A stretch of 64,000 nt of DNA from Stachybotrys elegans. Its lineage: Eukaryota; Ascomycota; Sordariomycetes; Hypocreales; Stachybotryaceae. A model generated the notes under the pieces. That model searched no databases. It was not told the DNA's origin and saw nothing but the letters and a program-made list of their open reading frames with translations. Position 1 is the first letter of the stretch; every line of letters begins with the position of its first letter. Below are positions 35,926 through 48,374 of the stretch, one piece after another. The stretch lies in assembly GCA_020746835.1 (NCBI GenBank), contig JAGPNK010000028.1, forward strand, positions 124,001 to 188,000, given 5' to 3'. The position numbers were made by a program, and so were the translations under genes.

Positions 35926-37106
35926 GGTATCCTGACTTTCGCCCTGATTGCTATACACTCCACTTAGGTAGTTATATGGCATAACATCAAAAAAGTAGGA
36001 AAAGTATCATGTACCCAGCTTTGCGTCGAAATACTTATAGAGAGATCAGAAAACGGAATAGATAGCGGTGATGGTAAGAAGATTGGCCGAATGCCAGACA
36101 ATGTTGTTGAGGAATCGGAAGTCGGATATGGTGCAGAAAATGGCGCCGGCAATACTGTCCACATCGAGGGCGAGGAGAATTGTAGTCGACGCCCAGTCTC
36201 TGAAGAAGGCGAATTCAACATCGAGCGCTAATGGTGACGGGTTTGGGATGAGCGACTGGGTGTTAGCATACCAGGGGGCTACTTCAGGTGTTTCATGTCG
36301 GATGTGCTGCAGTTGCTACTCACAGCGATGCCGGAATCGATGAGTTTTGCTTTTCAAGGCTATAACCCTCCTGCTTCCCAGATTGCTGTTGGCTAAGTAC
36401 ATTGCCGTTGATTCCGACGGCATCCCTGACAACTCGTTACATTTCTTCCTGCTCCGCTTGACTTACGATCTGATGACGGCGTGGGAATACATAGGGTTTT
36501 CAAGGACAGAACGAATTCTTGAACAATATGTAGCAGGATTTCAAGTGATAGGCGTTCAAAGCCGGAGAGTCTTAACTCAAAGCCTTCAGTGGTCAGATGC
36601 GACTTCACGTGACCTAACTCAGCCCTCCGGGGACGTCATGCCTCTAACCTGCCATTATCTAACCTAGAATAAGATATTGTGATGGTTATACAGAGGACTT
36701 TGCAATTCGGTGTTATATACTGAATGAATACTTATTATATTATCTTTGTAGTATTATTAATATTGGAGTAGTGACTCTGCTATATAGCTAACGGCATATA
36801 ACAAGGGAGCAATTGCCTTGCAGCTACGTCCAGATGAGTCCTAATTTCACGGACAAGCTTTATTGTTCAAGATAGAAATTGTGAAATTATGAAATCAATC
36901 TTCAAGTTAAGCGAGAACAGGCCACTTTTCGGTCTTTAGTATGCAATACGTGATGCAACTGCACGTGATGCGCAAGTATGGCGAAATCATGGTGGTATAT
37001 GGCGAATGGTGGGGATTAACTAAGCAACAGTATCGTGGCGGTCTACCTGTCCCAAAGTTTAGAATATTTGCATTCATGTTTGCGAAAGAGCATAGAAGGC
37101 ACAAGT
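35926..37106. other. Degenerate intergenic stretch
   Basis: May include the last traces of the MFS relic up to about 36,340. A 106-codon plus frame (36,347-36,667) has no recognisable domain. The right part should hold the promoter of the flavin monooxygenase. Confidence 0.35.
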
Positions 37107-38815
37107 ATGATTGAGTCCGTGGCGATTATTGGTGCTGGCGCTTCCGGTAAATGCAAGACCAAGACCGTCAATCACCATTTTATACTGACCAATGAAGGGG
37201 CGATTACGGCAGCTGCACTCCAGGCAGAGAGATACTTCAAGCGAATCCGTGTCTTTGAGCGGAGGGAGACAGCTGGCGGAACATGGTAATTGAATCCAAG
37301 AACGTTGGTCTCTAGGAAATGCTAACGGCGCCCTTCAGGATATACGACGAAGGAGTCAGCCCAGCTCATCTCGTGCGGCCAGGTGCCCTACCCGCTGATT
37401 CAGACCCGAGGCTGGAAATTCCGTCCAGTCTACCATGTGTCTCTCCTCCAACTAAACAGAACCGATACCATGAAACGCCGATTTACGAACTGCTAACGTA
37501 CTAAGTCAACACCCAAGGAAACTTCCATCATCACTGACATACCATACAGGACGAATGTACCGGATATCGCAATGGCCTACAGTGACATCCCCTTTCCATA
37601 TGGCCCTTTTGTTCCCCACCATATTCCTCGGCAGTACATTGAGAACTACTTCTCAGCCCATCGGATCGATTCTCTGCTTCAGTTGAACACGACAGTGGAA
37701 GACGTATCCAAAGTGGTTGCACAGTCACCGGAAAAGGCAGATGGCTGGAATTTGACACTTCGACAACACGATCCCACTCAGAATCTCGACATATGGTGGG
37801 AGGAGAGTTTTGATGCGGTGATCCTCGCCAATGGTCATTACAGCATTCCATACGTAAGTCGATTCGTTCTGTATAGGTCTTTTGCAGTCTCTAATGCCGA
37901 TATCATCAGATCCCGCAAGTCAAAGGGCTCGATGAATATCTCGAACAGTTTCCTGGACGGGTTGTTCACTCCAAAACCTATCGGAAGCCAGAGGTCTGGA
38001 CCAACAAGAAGGTCGTTGTTGTCGGCAACTCCGCTTCCGGCATCGACGTTAGCAGAGAACTTATACAAGCCGCGCAGCAGCCAATCTACCAATCAAGGCG
38101 ATCCAAGGGGAGGTGGGATGGCGATTCACCACCAGCTGGGATGGTATGGAAACCCATAATTACGGAATTCCTCTCCAGCGGACGCATCTTGTTCAGTGAT
38201 GGCTCCTATCTCGATGAAGTCGATGCTGTTATATACTGCACTGGTTACAAACCTTCTTTTCCATTTTGGAACGAGAAAAGAAATGGGCGGCTCATTTTCG
38301 ACTATCAGGAGAACAAACTGATCAACACTTACTGGCATACCTTTTTCCAGGACTTTCCGACGCTTGGAATTGTTGGTATGCCTCGAGTACTGACGTTTCG
38401 CGGGATGGAGTACCAAGCCACCGCCCTGGCTCGCCTGTTTTCCAACAGACTTTCGACTCCTTTGCCTTCACTGGCTGAACAGAAGAATTGGGAAAAGGAG
38501 AGGCTAGAAAGATGCCGGCGTGAACACTTAAAATTCCATGACGTTCCATGGGGTGGTGGACAAACCACTGCATGGTTTCAGAAGCTCTTCGACTTTGCTG
38601 GCTTAGGTACTCTTGCCGGAGATGGGCGAATCCCACCGGTTCTCGATGAGCGAACCAAATGGGCCATCAAACATATACAGAAGTACAAACCGGCTAATCA
38701 GGATTCTGAAGCCAACAACAACGATCAGAGTTTCCCGACAAAGGACCACAAACAGCCATCGGTGGGCGGCGCCATGGCGGAGGAAGACGAATGGGTTCTG
38801 GTCGAAGAGCAGTAA
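37107..38815 (+). CDS. Flavin-containing monooxygenase (FMO type)
   Basis: A 498-residue FAD- and NADPH-dependent monooxygenase. Exons: 37107-37146, 37198-37285, 37339-37497, 37550-37853, 37910-38815; splice phases all agree. The FAD Rossmann motif GAGASGAITAA is completed across intron 1. The FMO fingerprint is FPGRVVHSKTYRK (FxGxxxHxxxY), the NADPH motif is VVVVGNSASGIDVS, and the C-terminal ATGY-type motif reads CTGYKPSFPF. The C-terminal about 50 residues are acidic and polar. Such enzymes N- or S-oxygenate or perform Baeyer-Villiger chemistry on metabolites. With the O-methyltransferase it brackets the relics of a PKS, an MFS exporter and a UstYa-like gene, so it may be an intact leftover of that cluster. 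Confidence 0.92.
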
Positions 38816-39067
38816 GGGTCTATGATGCATCAATCAGTGTCAGATTGTCAGTGGATGCGAACTCGGACCTTTGTTCAACATAGAGCAATATATAGTGAAT
38901 ATCTTGAAACTTTACAGTAATTCTTGCGGCTATTCATGTGGACTCGATGATATAAGCTGTACCTTAGCCAGCATTTTAGCGTCTCAGAAAGTTGATTTAT
39001 GTATAACACTTGTATATAATAGAGTGTCCGCTGGTCAAATAATGCCCAAGTACGCGCAGGCTGAGAT

Positions 39068-40840
39068 CTATGTATTGCATTGGCAGCCAACAAAGTTGCC
39101 AGTGCATTGTGCGAACCCAACGAGGCCGTTGAAGCTTCCTATTTATCATCAAGTATGTTAGTCTGGTTTTCTAATATTTTAGAGGGAGGTGCTTAAAACA
39201 CGGTCATCTTGAATCGCGGAGGTGGTGTTTGCTGGATATTAATCATAGGGAGTGTACTTGCCTGCGCAACCGTTCAAGTGACACGACTGAGGAGCACCAC
39301 ACGTATTGGCGGTAGCCGTACATTCGCAGCCTTCGAAGTTGCCCGTACATTGAGCATACTTCACCAAACCATTGAACCTGCCGTTGCATCCATTCAGGTC
39401 ACAACTCTGGCGGTTACCACAGGTAGTGGATGTCACCCTGCACCGACATCCCTTTCTTGATCCAGCAGTACAGACAGGATACTTGACTAAACCGTTAAAG
39501 GCGCCATTGCAACCGCCGTCGTCGCAGCTTCCAGGTTCACCGCAGGTCGCTCCAGTAGGGGCTGGCTTTAGGCTGCTTGTTTCTGTTGCTGTTGGCCTTT
39601 CGCATATGCCGGCTCCGACGCAATCTCGGTAAGCAGTGTACAGGTAGACGGCAAATGCTTGTCCTTCGGCCGAACCAGTCATGAATTTGGTACGAGAGTG
39701 CCAGTCTAGGGGATTGACAGCTGGAGCAAAGACCCCTTCACCGTCTTGATGTCTGGCCAAAGCCTTCCGGTTTGTGTCTGCCCATGTGATGTACTTGCTC
39801 GGGAACATGGATGGGTCATTTACGACCATCCGATATGCGACAGCCGTAAGAGCCGCAGTGCCAGCCACTTCACCGAACCAAGAGTCTTGATCTAGGTAGT
39901 TGTGGAGGAGACCATCATCGAAGCCAGAGAGCATGGCCCCGTCAAGAATCTCCTTGATCCAACTCTTCAGCTGAGCAGCTTCCGAGCTCATTGACGAGGA
40001 ACCCGGCCACTTCTGCAACGTATACAGCACGCGGACCATACCGTACGCAGCCCAACCGTTGCCGGTTGACCAAAGGCCCGTATCCTGCGACTGCGGTCCA
40101 ATAATATGCCTCCAGTTGAGATCGCCAGCCTTGAGGACTGCACGCTGCAGACCGCATTGACGCACAACCGTGGTCATAAGTCCTCTATCACCTCTTTGAA
40201 CAGCGAGATAGGCAACTAGAGGGTCCAATTCAGTAATGGGCGTTCGTCGGGTAACAAGGACAAGAAGGGTTATCGTTGGAAAAGAAAATCACGTACGGAA
40301 GGGGAATGACATTGCCATATTGTCGGCCCAGATTTCTGCTACATCAACGCGGTGAGAGATAGCACCATTACTCCATTTCGGTGCGATGTTCAGGATGAAG
40401 TTGGCTTGATTCTCCGACGCATCTAGATACCTGTTGTTGGTCTGGCCGAGCAAAATGGCAGAGACACCAAGCGATGCCGGGTCGCCAACTGCGCTGTCCT
40501 CGACAAAGGTCTGGCCATTGACGTTGATGAACTGCCTGGCATACTGCAGAGCCCGCGTGTCGGGGGAGGCTTGGGGAACCCTGCCGCCAGGGAAAGGGTT
40601 TGGCCCAAAAACAGATAGCTCTGGGTTGTAGAGCTCAAGAAGAGCTTGGGCGGCGGTACCCCATTCCCAGGAGTGCGAAGCCTTGTCGACCATGACCTGA
40701 GCGGCTGCGTAGGCATCGAAACCAGCATTAACCTCGGCGGCAATCGTGCTTGTGACACTGCAAAGGAGAAGGGTGAGAAAAGAGCGAAAAAGTGGTCTCC
40801 TGGCTGCTTTGCCAGGACTGGGCTCAAACACGACGTGCAT
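39068..40840 (-). CDS. Secreted six-hairpin (GH88/GH105-like) glycosidase with three C-terminal Cys-rich repeats
   Basis: A 522-residue predicted secreted protein. Exons on the minus strand: 40297-40840, 39262-40215, 39068-39138. A hydrophobic leader is followed by an alpha/alpha barrel with WSTGNGWAAYGMVRVL and SWFGEVAGTAALTAVAY, as in unsaturated uronyl hydrolase-like fungal proteins; the family call is moderate. The tail holds three repeats of about 34 residues, C-x5-C-x4-CNGxFNGLVKYxxCT...GCxC. The third repeat is only completed if the last intron (39139-39261) uses a GC donor (AG|GCAAGT): exon 3 then supplies SFNGLVGFAQCTGNF and a stop. The intron also has a GACTAAC branch site. Without this splice the third repeat would stop midway. 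The repeats may bind wall polysaccharide; this is inferred. Confidence 0.87.
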
Positions 40841-41146
40841 GGTGCGTAAGATGCGATAGCCTTGGATTTGCTCGGCTTCTGCTAGGGGTTCAGTGTTTTA
40901 TTTTTTTCTGAGAGGGTCTTTCTGTAACTATATAAATACTGCCAGATAAAGGAAGATTCCGCTGAGTTGTCACGGGGTGCCTGGAATGAACAGTTGGACC
41001 CAGGCTTCATTGCCTAAGCCCTAGGGAATATAAATAGCATCTTGTCAAGGCTGAGAGGTGGGTACTTGCACGATGCAGAGCACTTCCGACATTAGCAATA
41101 TCCACCTGGACCCTTAAGGGGGAGTCGGGATCTTAATAGGATATGA
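40841..41146. other. Intergenic, promoter side of the glycosidase-like gene
   Basis: About 300 bp; contains a TATA-like stretch (CTATATAAATAC, about 40,928; it reads as TATAG on the minus strand) about 90 bp upstream of the secreted protein's start. Nothing else seen. Confidence 0.4.
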
Positions 41147-41390
41147 TGTAGTAGGTTTATATAATGTAGAAAAAGGAACCATACTATATATATACAATAG
41201 TGGCCTTACTACCTGCAGAACCAAGGAATAGAGTCAAACAGCAAAGGGATGAGTAGACTACTGATATCTTCTGTTAGCTGGAGCTAGAGAACAATAAGGG
41301 GGCTGCGGCAATGGCAGCAATCGCGTATAAAGTCAGGGGGGGCCTGCGGTTAGCAGACTCGATGTGTGTACATACCGCTCGTCGGCTCTC
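41147..41390. repeat. Partial, lightly mutated copy of the internal 5' region of the 43.7-48.5 kb element
   Basis: About 240 bp aligns end to end with about 43,790-44,045, same orientation. Shared landmarks: TGATGTAGTAGG / TGATATAGTAGG, GCTGGAGCTAGAGAACAATAAG / GGCTAGAGCTAGAGAATAATAAG (shown in part) and CGGTTAGCAGACT in both. Most differences are C here to T there, or G here to A there, as RIP would produce. This copy lacks the element's terminal inverted repeat. Confidence 0.8.
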
Positions 41391-41419
41391 GCCCTTACGT
41401 GTGTTCTGACGAGGCTGGC

Positions 41420-41925
41420 CTCGTGTGCTCCTTTAATAGGATATATTTTTCTTGCGCTAGTGAACTAGTCCGGGCTTACGGCTGGGGAATGGGGTCCTTG
41501 TTAGTGGGACGAAGCCAGCTTTGCCCCGAGGGATGTTGCAGCAGCGCCGGCTTCTGCGGTTACACGGAAGAATTCTGCAAGGATGATGAGGTCCAGCGCC
41601 CCAAGTGCTCAGCAGACAAGGCCATCAAGGCCAGCTACTGGTGCCTGCAGCACTTTGACATCAAGGCGCTCGGGTCCGAGGTGGACGGGTTCAACTTGAT
41701 GAGCTACGACATGCACGGGTCGTGGGATATCGACAACCGGTTCACTGGGCCGTGGGCCAAGAGCCACGCCAACATGACGGAAATCCAGCAGCCGCTCAAT
41801 CTGCTTTGGCGTAATGACATCAGTGCCAGCAAGGTGGCGATGGGCATGGCCTTTTATGCTCCTTCACGCTCACCGACCCTGGGTGCAGTAAACCCGGAAC
41901 CGTCAGTCCATGCATTGGACAACCT
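41420..41925 (+). pseudogene. Internally deleted relic of a GH18 (subgroup C-like) chitinase
   Basis: The frame contains a chitin-binding (hevein-type) motif, CPEGCCSSAGFCGYTEEFC, then jumps at about 41,630 straight into the C-terminal half of a GH18 barrel: SYWCLQHFDIKALGSEVDG, FNLMSYDMHGSWD, then NMTEIQQPLNLLWRND and KVAMGMAFY. The segment with the catalytic DxxDxDxE motif, normally between them, is absent. A frameshift follows at about 41,870, after which another frame reads FTLTDPGCSKPG, the expected continuation. It ends against the 3' end of the ankyrin gene on the other strand. Not a functional chitinase. Confidence 0.75.
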
Positions 41926-43613
41926 TCAGGACCCCTTTCCGTCCCTCAGGAGGGCTACAATGACATCCACTACCTCAGACTGTACGTACGAGGCATGCAC
42001 CATGTCCACAACAGACGTGCCGCTCGCGTCCACCACGGTAGCGTCAACGCCGGCGGCAAGCAATGCCTTAACTACGCCAACGGCCCCGTGCTGCGCGGCC
42101 CATTGCAGAGGCGTCAGGCTTGGCTGCAAGACAAGGCGGTGGACAGAAGGGTCCATCATCGCTTTGCGGAGCCGATGGCCCCATGGCATGCCCTGGCGGT
42201 GCTGCGCGGAATGCAGCGTGGGCAGAGGCGCGCGAGCCTCCGGATCAACACCCTGCCCGATGATTTGCACGGCCATCTCGGCAATCCTCCCAAGCGCGTC
42301 GACATCACAGTGGAGGGCGAGCGCATGCAGTGTCGTCCAGCCCTCGTCGGTAACGATGCGAGCGTCGGCCCCATGGTGGAGGAGCAGCTGGGCTGCCCGG
42401 GTCGACTCGGCCGGCGTCGTAGTCGCCGTTGCCTTGTCGTACGTGAGGGGCGAGCTCAACGTCGGTGTCAGAGCGCACATGAGAGGGGTCCAGCCGTTGG
42501 TGTTTCTGGCGTTGACATCGAGCCCTTGCGCGATGAGGTGCTCCATGATTCCGATGTTGCATCCGGCGGCGGCGTAATGGAGCAGCGTCTCCCCGTTCAA
42601 GTTTGTTAGAACCAACAACGCCTCGCTGTTGCTGAGCGGAGAGAGGTAGAGTTTGAAGGAGGGCAAGTCCGCTCCAAAGGCAGCTAGCTGTAGAGGAGCG
42701 TCCCCCTTGTTGTCAGGCACCACCACCGATGCCCCATGCCGCACAAGCATCTCGATTGCCGCCTTGTTACTAGCCTGCCGCCCGCTGCTCCATCGGCCCA
42801 CGGGCACAGGCGACGCGACGATATGCAAGGCCGTGTATCCGGCCCCGTCCTGCCTATCCGGCTCTGCGCCCTTGGCGAGGAGCGTCGAGAGGGCGCCGAC
42901 AAGGTTGGCGTTGGAGGCGGCGCTGAGTAACACGTGGGCACCGCAAAAGGGACTCCCGTCTAGATCAGCACTAGCCTTGAGAGCATCGATGAGCAGCCCA
43001 ACCAGCCGCTGGTGATTGTGGTAGTCGAAACCTTCCGGCGTCGGCGGGTTCGGCCCGCCCCAGGCGCGGTCGTCGATGGCGGCGTCTAGTGCAGCCCCGA
43101 TCGTCCCCGAATCGAATACACTGCTCTGCAAGAGCACGGCTGTTGCGTCATGGTGCCAGTAGGCGGCCGCATGGATCAACGCCTCGGCCTTGAGATCGTC
43201 TGACCAGTCTTTCCAAGCCAGTAGGTCTTGGACAATATGCGTATGCCCCTGCTCTGCTGCACACGAAGCAGCGCCCGGCTCGCCGAGGTCAAGGACCACA
43301 GGCGCTTGACGACGTCGCGGTGTCCGGTATAGACGGCAAGGTACAGCGGCTGGCCTCTATACGGCTTGGTAGCAATGAGGAGAGGATCAGCCCCGGCGTC
43401 CAGTAGCAGGTCTACGGCATCAACGTCACCGCACCACGCGGCAAAGTGAAGCGGCGGCCCATACTCGACGTGGGCGCGGCTGAGGTCGAGGGCGTGTGAA
43501 GAGTCGCTGAGCAGTGCCTGTAGGCGGACGAGGTCACCGTCCCGAATGCACGCATGCATTGCATCCGCTGCATCCTGGAACTGTCCAGAGAGCTTTGACA
43601 GACTTTGCCGCAT
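41926..43613 (-). pseudogene. Ankyrin-repeat protein gene with one frameshift
   Basis: Two minus-strand frames make one ankyrin protein: residues from 43613 (MRQSLSKLSGQFQDAADAMH) to about 43,296 (GHRDVVKRL), then a different frame from about 43,299 (LDLGEPGAASCAAEQGHTHIVQDLL) to a stop at 41926. Ankyrin signatures recur: GPPLHFAAWCGDVDAVDLLLDAGADP, TALHIVAS, TLLHYAAAGCN, GWTPLMCAL, GWTTLHALAL, PLQWAAQHGAVGVVKALLAAG (each seen in part). The join needs a one-base shift and there is no intron there, so it is either a disabling indel or a sequencing error. Codon use is GC-rich, unlike the A/T block 70 bp upstream of its start. Function unknown; ankyrin repeats mediate protein binding. Confidence 0.7.
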
Positions 43614-43680
43614 TGTGTAAGCGTACTGCTATGTGAGATGATGCAAAGTCAAGGTGGTGAGACAGGCGGCGTAGAAATGT

Positions 43681-43689
43681 GGTTGTATT
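43681..43689. repeat. Left target-site duplication GGTTGTATT
   Basis: The 9 bp GGTTGTATT directly before the element also follow it at 48,454-48,462. Confidence 0.7.
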
Positions 43690-43770
43690 GGGTCCCTATA
43701 GGTGCACTAGACCCGGTGTAAATAAGTCTATGCACTAGATCCAGTATATATAAGATTCCTTATATAAGCT
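43690..43770. repeat. Left terminal inverted repeat of the A/T-rich element
   Basis: Pairs with 48,375-48,453 in inverted orientation; the best stretch is GTGTAAATAAGTCTAT followed by CACTAGAT and AGTATATATAAGAT, with mostly C/T differences. Confidence 0.78.
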
Positions 43771-46700
43771 TTATTATATATATATATGATATAGTAGGTG
43801 CGTCTAGTGTAGAAAAAAGAATAATAGTATATATAAATAATAGTAGCCTTACTATCTATAGAACTAAAGAACAGTATTAAATAATAAAGGGATTGTTAGA
43901 TAATATCTCTTATTGGCTAGAGCTAGAGAATAATAAGAGGGCTATAATAGTGGCAGCAGCAGTAAGTATAAGTGTATGCAGTTGGGGGGACCTACGGTTA
44001 GCAGACTAGCCTTAATGTGTGTATATACTGTTTGTCAGCTGCAATTCCGGCAGAAGTCCTTAGACATGTAATGGCTATGGCTACGAATAGTACTATAGCT
44101 ATATTAGGCCAGGAATACATGATCTAGTATATAAGGCCTAGCCCTAGAATAGAGTTTAAAAGATATATATAAAAAGGCCTTTACTCTCTCTATTATCTCT
44201 CTCTTTCTCTTTCTTTTATTTATACTACTACTATTAGATTTGCTCTCTATTAATAAACTCTATATCTATAATAAACTAACTAAATAATTAGAATACTAGG
44301 GGTATCTCTAAGCCAAATCCCCCTACTAAATAGCCTAAGGCTATATATAGCTAAATATAAGTAAGTCTATTTATTCTAAGAGGCTAAGGAATAGTATTAC
44401 TAATAGTCTATATTAATAAGCTATGCCCTTTAAGCTCTTTAAAAGGCTTCTAGATTATTCTAATCTAGATTATTAGAAAATAAAAAGTAAGAAAAGAGAA
44501 TCCTTTTTAAAGATAACTAGATATCTCTAGCCTAAGAAATAGCTAGGTAAAATAACCCTTAAGAATAGGCCTTAATAGGCTATTATACTACTTAGTAAAG
44601 GGATTTAAGTATTTTAGGCTATATAAAGCCTAGATAATGTTTAATATATCCTATAGATAGAAAACCTTTTGCCTTATTAATTATACTACTATTAGTCTAT
44701 TTATAACTATATTTATAACTATAGTCTCTATAGTATATAGTTAAAGCTTTAATATAGTCTCTAAGATATAAATAATTAAGTATATTTATAAAAGGGTTAG
44801 ACTTACTATATAATAGGCAATTAGGCATTTCTATAATCTATTTAACCTTAGTATAACTAGAGAGAGAACCTTACTAATATCCCTTCTCTCTTAAATAGTT
44901 TTATTCTATACTTAGGGAAATATATATATATATAAGGATTAAAACTATTATTTAACTTTATTACTATATTTTTAAAGGTATTATAAGTCTATAATATATT
45001 AGAAAATTATTACTTTTATATTTACTTATGATTTATTTTCATTATTATTTCTTATTATTTATAAATAAAGAAATATATTAATAAAATAGCTATATAATAA
45101 TATATTCTTACTTTAATTACTATAGTAAGTATTAGTATTATAAATAATAGATTTTTAAGATTTTATATAATACTATAGTTTTTATTTTAATTAAAAAGGT
45201 AAGACTTTATTTATTTATATAATTATTAAAATAACTAATAACTATAATAATTATAATTACTTAATACTTAAGAGATCTCTCTCTATTAACTAAAATAATA
45301 CCTTTATTATAAAATAGATCTTAAGGAATAGCTAGTAATAATAAAGCCTTTTCTATTTTATAATAATTCTCTTTCTAATTATTAACTAGAATAGTATATA
45401 TATACTACTTAGTATTATTTAGAACTATAGAGTTTATTTCTTAAACCTTTAGAATATTACTACCATATAAACTATATTATATCTCTCTATTAAAGGCTTT
45501 ATAATAGTATAAACTAATTCTTTTTATACTATATATAGAGTTAGTAGTATATTTAATACCTTAATTAAGTCTATTATAAGTATTAATATTATTAAAACCT
45601 AGATATATATTTTATATAGTTTATATATACTTTCTAAACTAATAACTTTATATATTAAGCCTTAAATTATATAGTTAATAGAACTATATAGTCTATATCT
45701 ATAGTAAATATAATAACTTTTAAACTATAAATTAAAACTATTAAATAGTTAGAAATTTATTTCTTTAAGATTAATTACTATAAATATATTAAGTTTAAGT
45801 AATATAATACTTAATAAAAATAGATAAATATAGAATAATTAAATTTAAAGTATTTATAATAACTCTATATAGTATAATTTAACTATTTTATTATATCTTT
45901 TATAATAATATTTTAAATATTATTTATACTTTATTTTATTAAAATAAACTCTATAGTTATATTTTTTATAATATAGCTTTTAATTTATAGATTTTTAGTA
46001 ATATTTTAGTTAAAATAGCTTTATATTTTCCCTTTAGTTTAATCTCTCTAGCCTTTCTATATTATATATTTCTTTTTTATTTACTTTTAGTTAAAATATT
46101 AATTATACTCTATCTTACTATATTATAAAGATAGTCTCTATATTTTCTAGTACTACTAATTAATCTTTAAAGTACTCTAAGAAAGTAAAGTATATTATTT
46201 TTTCTATACTATATAGTATCTTTTAAAAATAGTATATAAATAGTAGAATAGTAAAGAGAACTTAAAACTAGTAGAGACTATTACTATTATAGAGAGTAGT
46301 TTTAATAATATAAAGATTATTAAATTAGACTTAGAAACTATAGTAATACTTAATAATAGTATTAGTAATTCTAACTTAAAGACTATAAGGGCTATTATTA
46401 TTAATAACTCTAACTTAAAGGCTATTAAAGCTATTATTATTAATATAATAAAATAATTATATTAAAGTAAGTATTTTTTAAGACTAATATATAACCTTAA
46501 ATACTATAATTTAAATATATTAATAGTACTTTATAGTATATTAATATCTTAATAGTTTTAAATATATTTAGCTTATAGTAAGTAATTGTTTTTAATAGTT
46601 AAAATCTAGTTATAAAGTTATTTTACTATTTAAAAGGTTTAATTATAAAATAAAAAACTCTTTTTTACTTATATAGTTAATATATATAAAAATATAATAG

Positions 46701-48374
46701 TTAAAGAAAAAGTTATTAATCAATTAGATTCTTTAATATATATATATATAGAATATTTTAATTTCTCTATATAGTTTATATATAAATAGAAAAAGCTTTT
46801 TTAGCTATTAATATTACTACTTAACTAATTATAATACTTTATAAAATATCTAGCTATATATAATAGAATATAGTATATTTAAAAGCTTAACTAGAATTAT
46901 TATTTACTACTAAGTCTAATATACTTTAAGCTTTTAAATTTAGTTAGTAATAGTAAACTTAATAGACCTCTAGGCCTTAAAGAAATTAAGTATAGATATC
47001 TTAAGGTATTTCTTTAAAACCTTATATATATTTTTCTCTTAAAATAATATAGTATTTCTAAAGTAAAGCTTTTAGTTAATCTAAGCCTTAATAATTTTTT
47101 CTTTATATAGATTAAACTAGATATTAAAAATATATTTAACTTCTATAGTATAGAAGGTTAAATATTCTTTTTTAAAGGTATTAAAAAGACTTTTATATAT
47201 TTCTTTATTATATAAAGCTATAAGTATATATTATATACTATAGAACTTATTCTAGGCCTTAACTCTCTTAGTATTCTATATATTCTATATAAAGCTAGGT
47301 TAATAATAGTAAAGAATAGCTTTATTTATATATTAAAGATATAATAAAAAGAAAGTTTTAAAAAATACTTATTTAATAGTATTTATAAAAGTAAAATAAT
47401 AATCTATAATTATTATAAATAGAAGTTATATCTTAATAAGCTTATAGATTAACTGTAATTACTCTATAGTCTAAATATAATTACTTTTCTTTTTATTACT
47501 AAGAAATATAAAGGTAATATAAAAGGAATATTAATAAATATTAATACTAATAATATTAAAAAGTAATATTTAATATTTATTAGTTTTATATATATAGTTT
47601 AATATTATTATATTTAGGTATACCTTAAGGTATTCTAGAGACTTTAAATATATAAATATTATATATATAATTTAGTTATTTTAATCTATCTTTATATAAC
47701 TCTAAAAACCTTTATTATTAAGCTTATTAATAAAAGTATATATATAACTTTAACTCTTTATAAGCTTTTACTTTCTCTATATAATATAATTATAAATATT
47801 CTACTATATAATATTAAAAGAAAGAAAAGCTTTAAGTAATAGAAAGTTATTAATATCTCATAAAGTAATTCTAGTATTAAATAGATATTTTATAATATTT
47901 TAATTATTTTTAACTATTTAATAATATATTAAATATACTACTATTAATAAACTTAAATTATAATTATATTATTTAAACTTAAGAGTATTTTAATACTAAA
48001 GAGTTTAAATTAACTTATTAAAGCTTTATTTAGCTATAATAGAAAATTAATAATCGATTTACTATAATAAAGTATTTTATATTTAATTTATTATATTAAA
48101 AAGTCTTTACTTAATATTATAGTTATAGTTAAACTTAGTAATTATTTTTTTATTTTATTTCTTTTTTAATTTTTTAATTATAAAGGTATATTTTTATAGA
48201 AATATCTAGATATTAATTATAATATATAAAGTATTTTTTAATTTATATTTAGCTTTTAGAGAAAAGTAATTATTAAGAAATTAATATATAGCTTTTATTA
48301 TTATTATTTTAATAATATAAAGGCTTTAAATTAATACTAAAAGTAAAATTTACTAATATAGCCCTAATATATAG

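Noticed and set aside
42000..42609. Plus-strand frames of 200 and more codons after the chitinase relic
   Set aside because: They are antisense to the ankyrin repeats; GC-rich coding DNA often leaves the opposite strand open.
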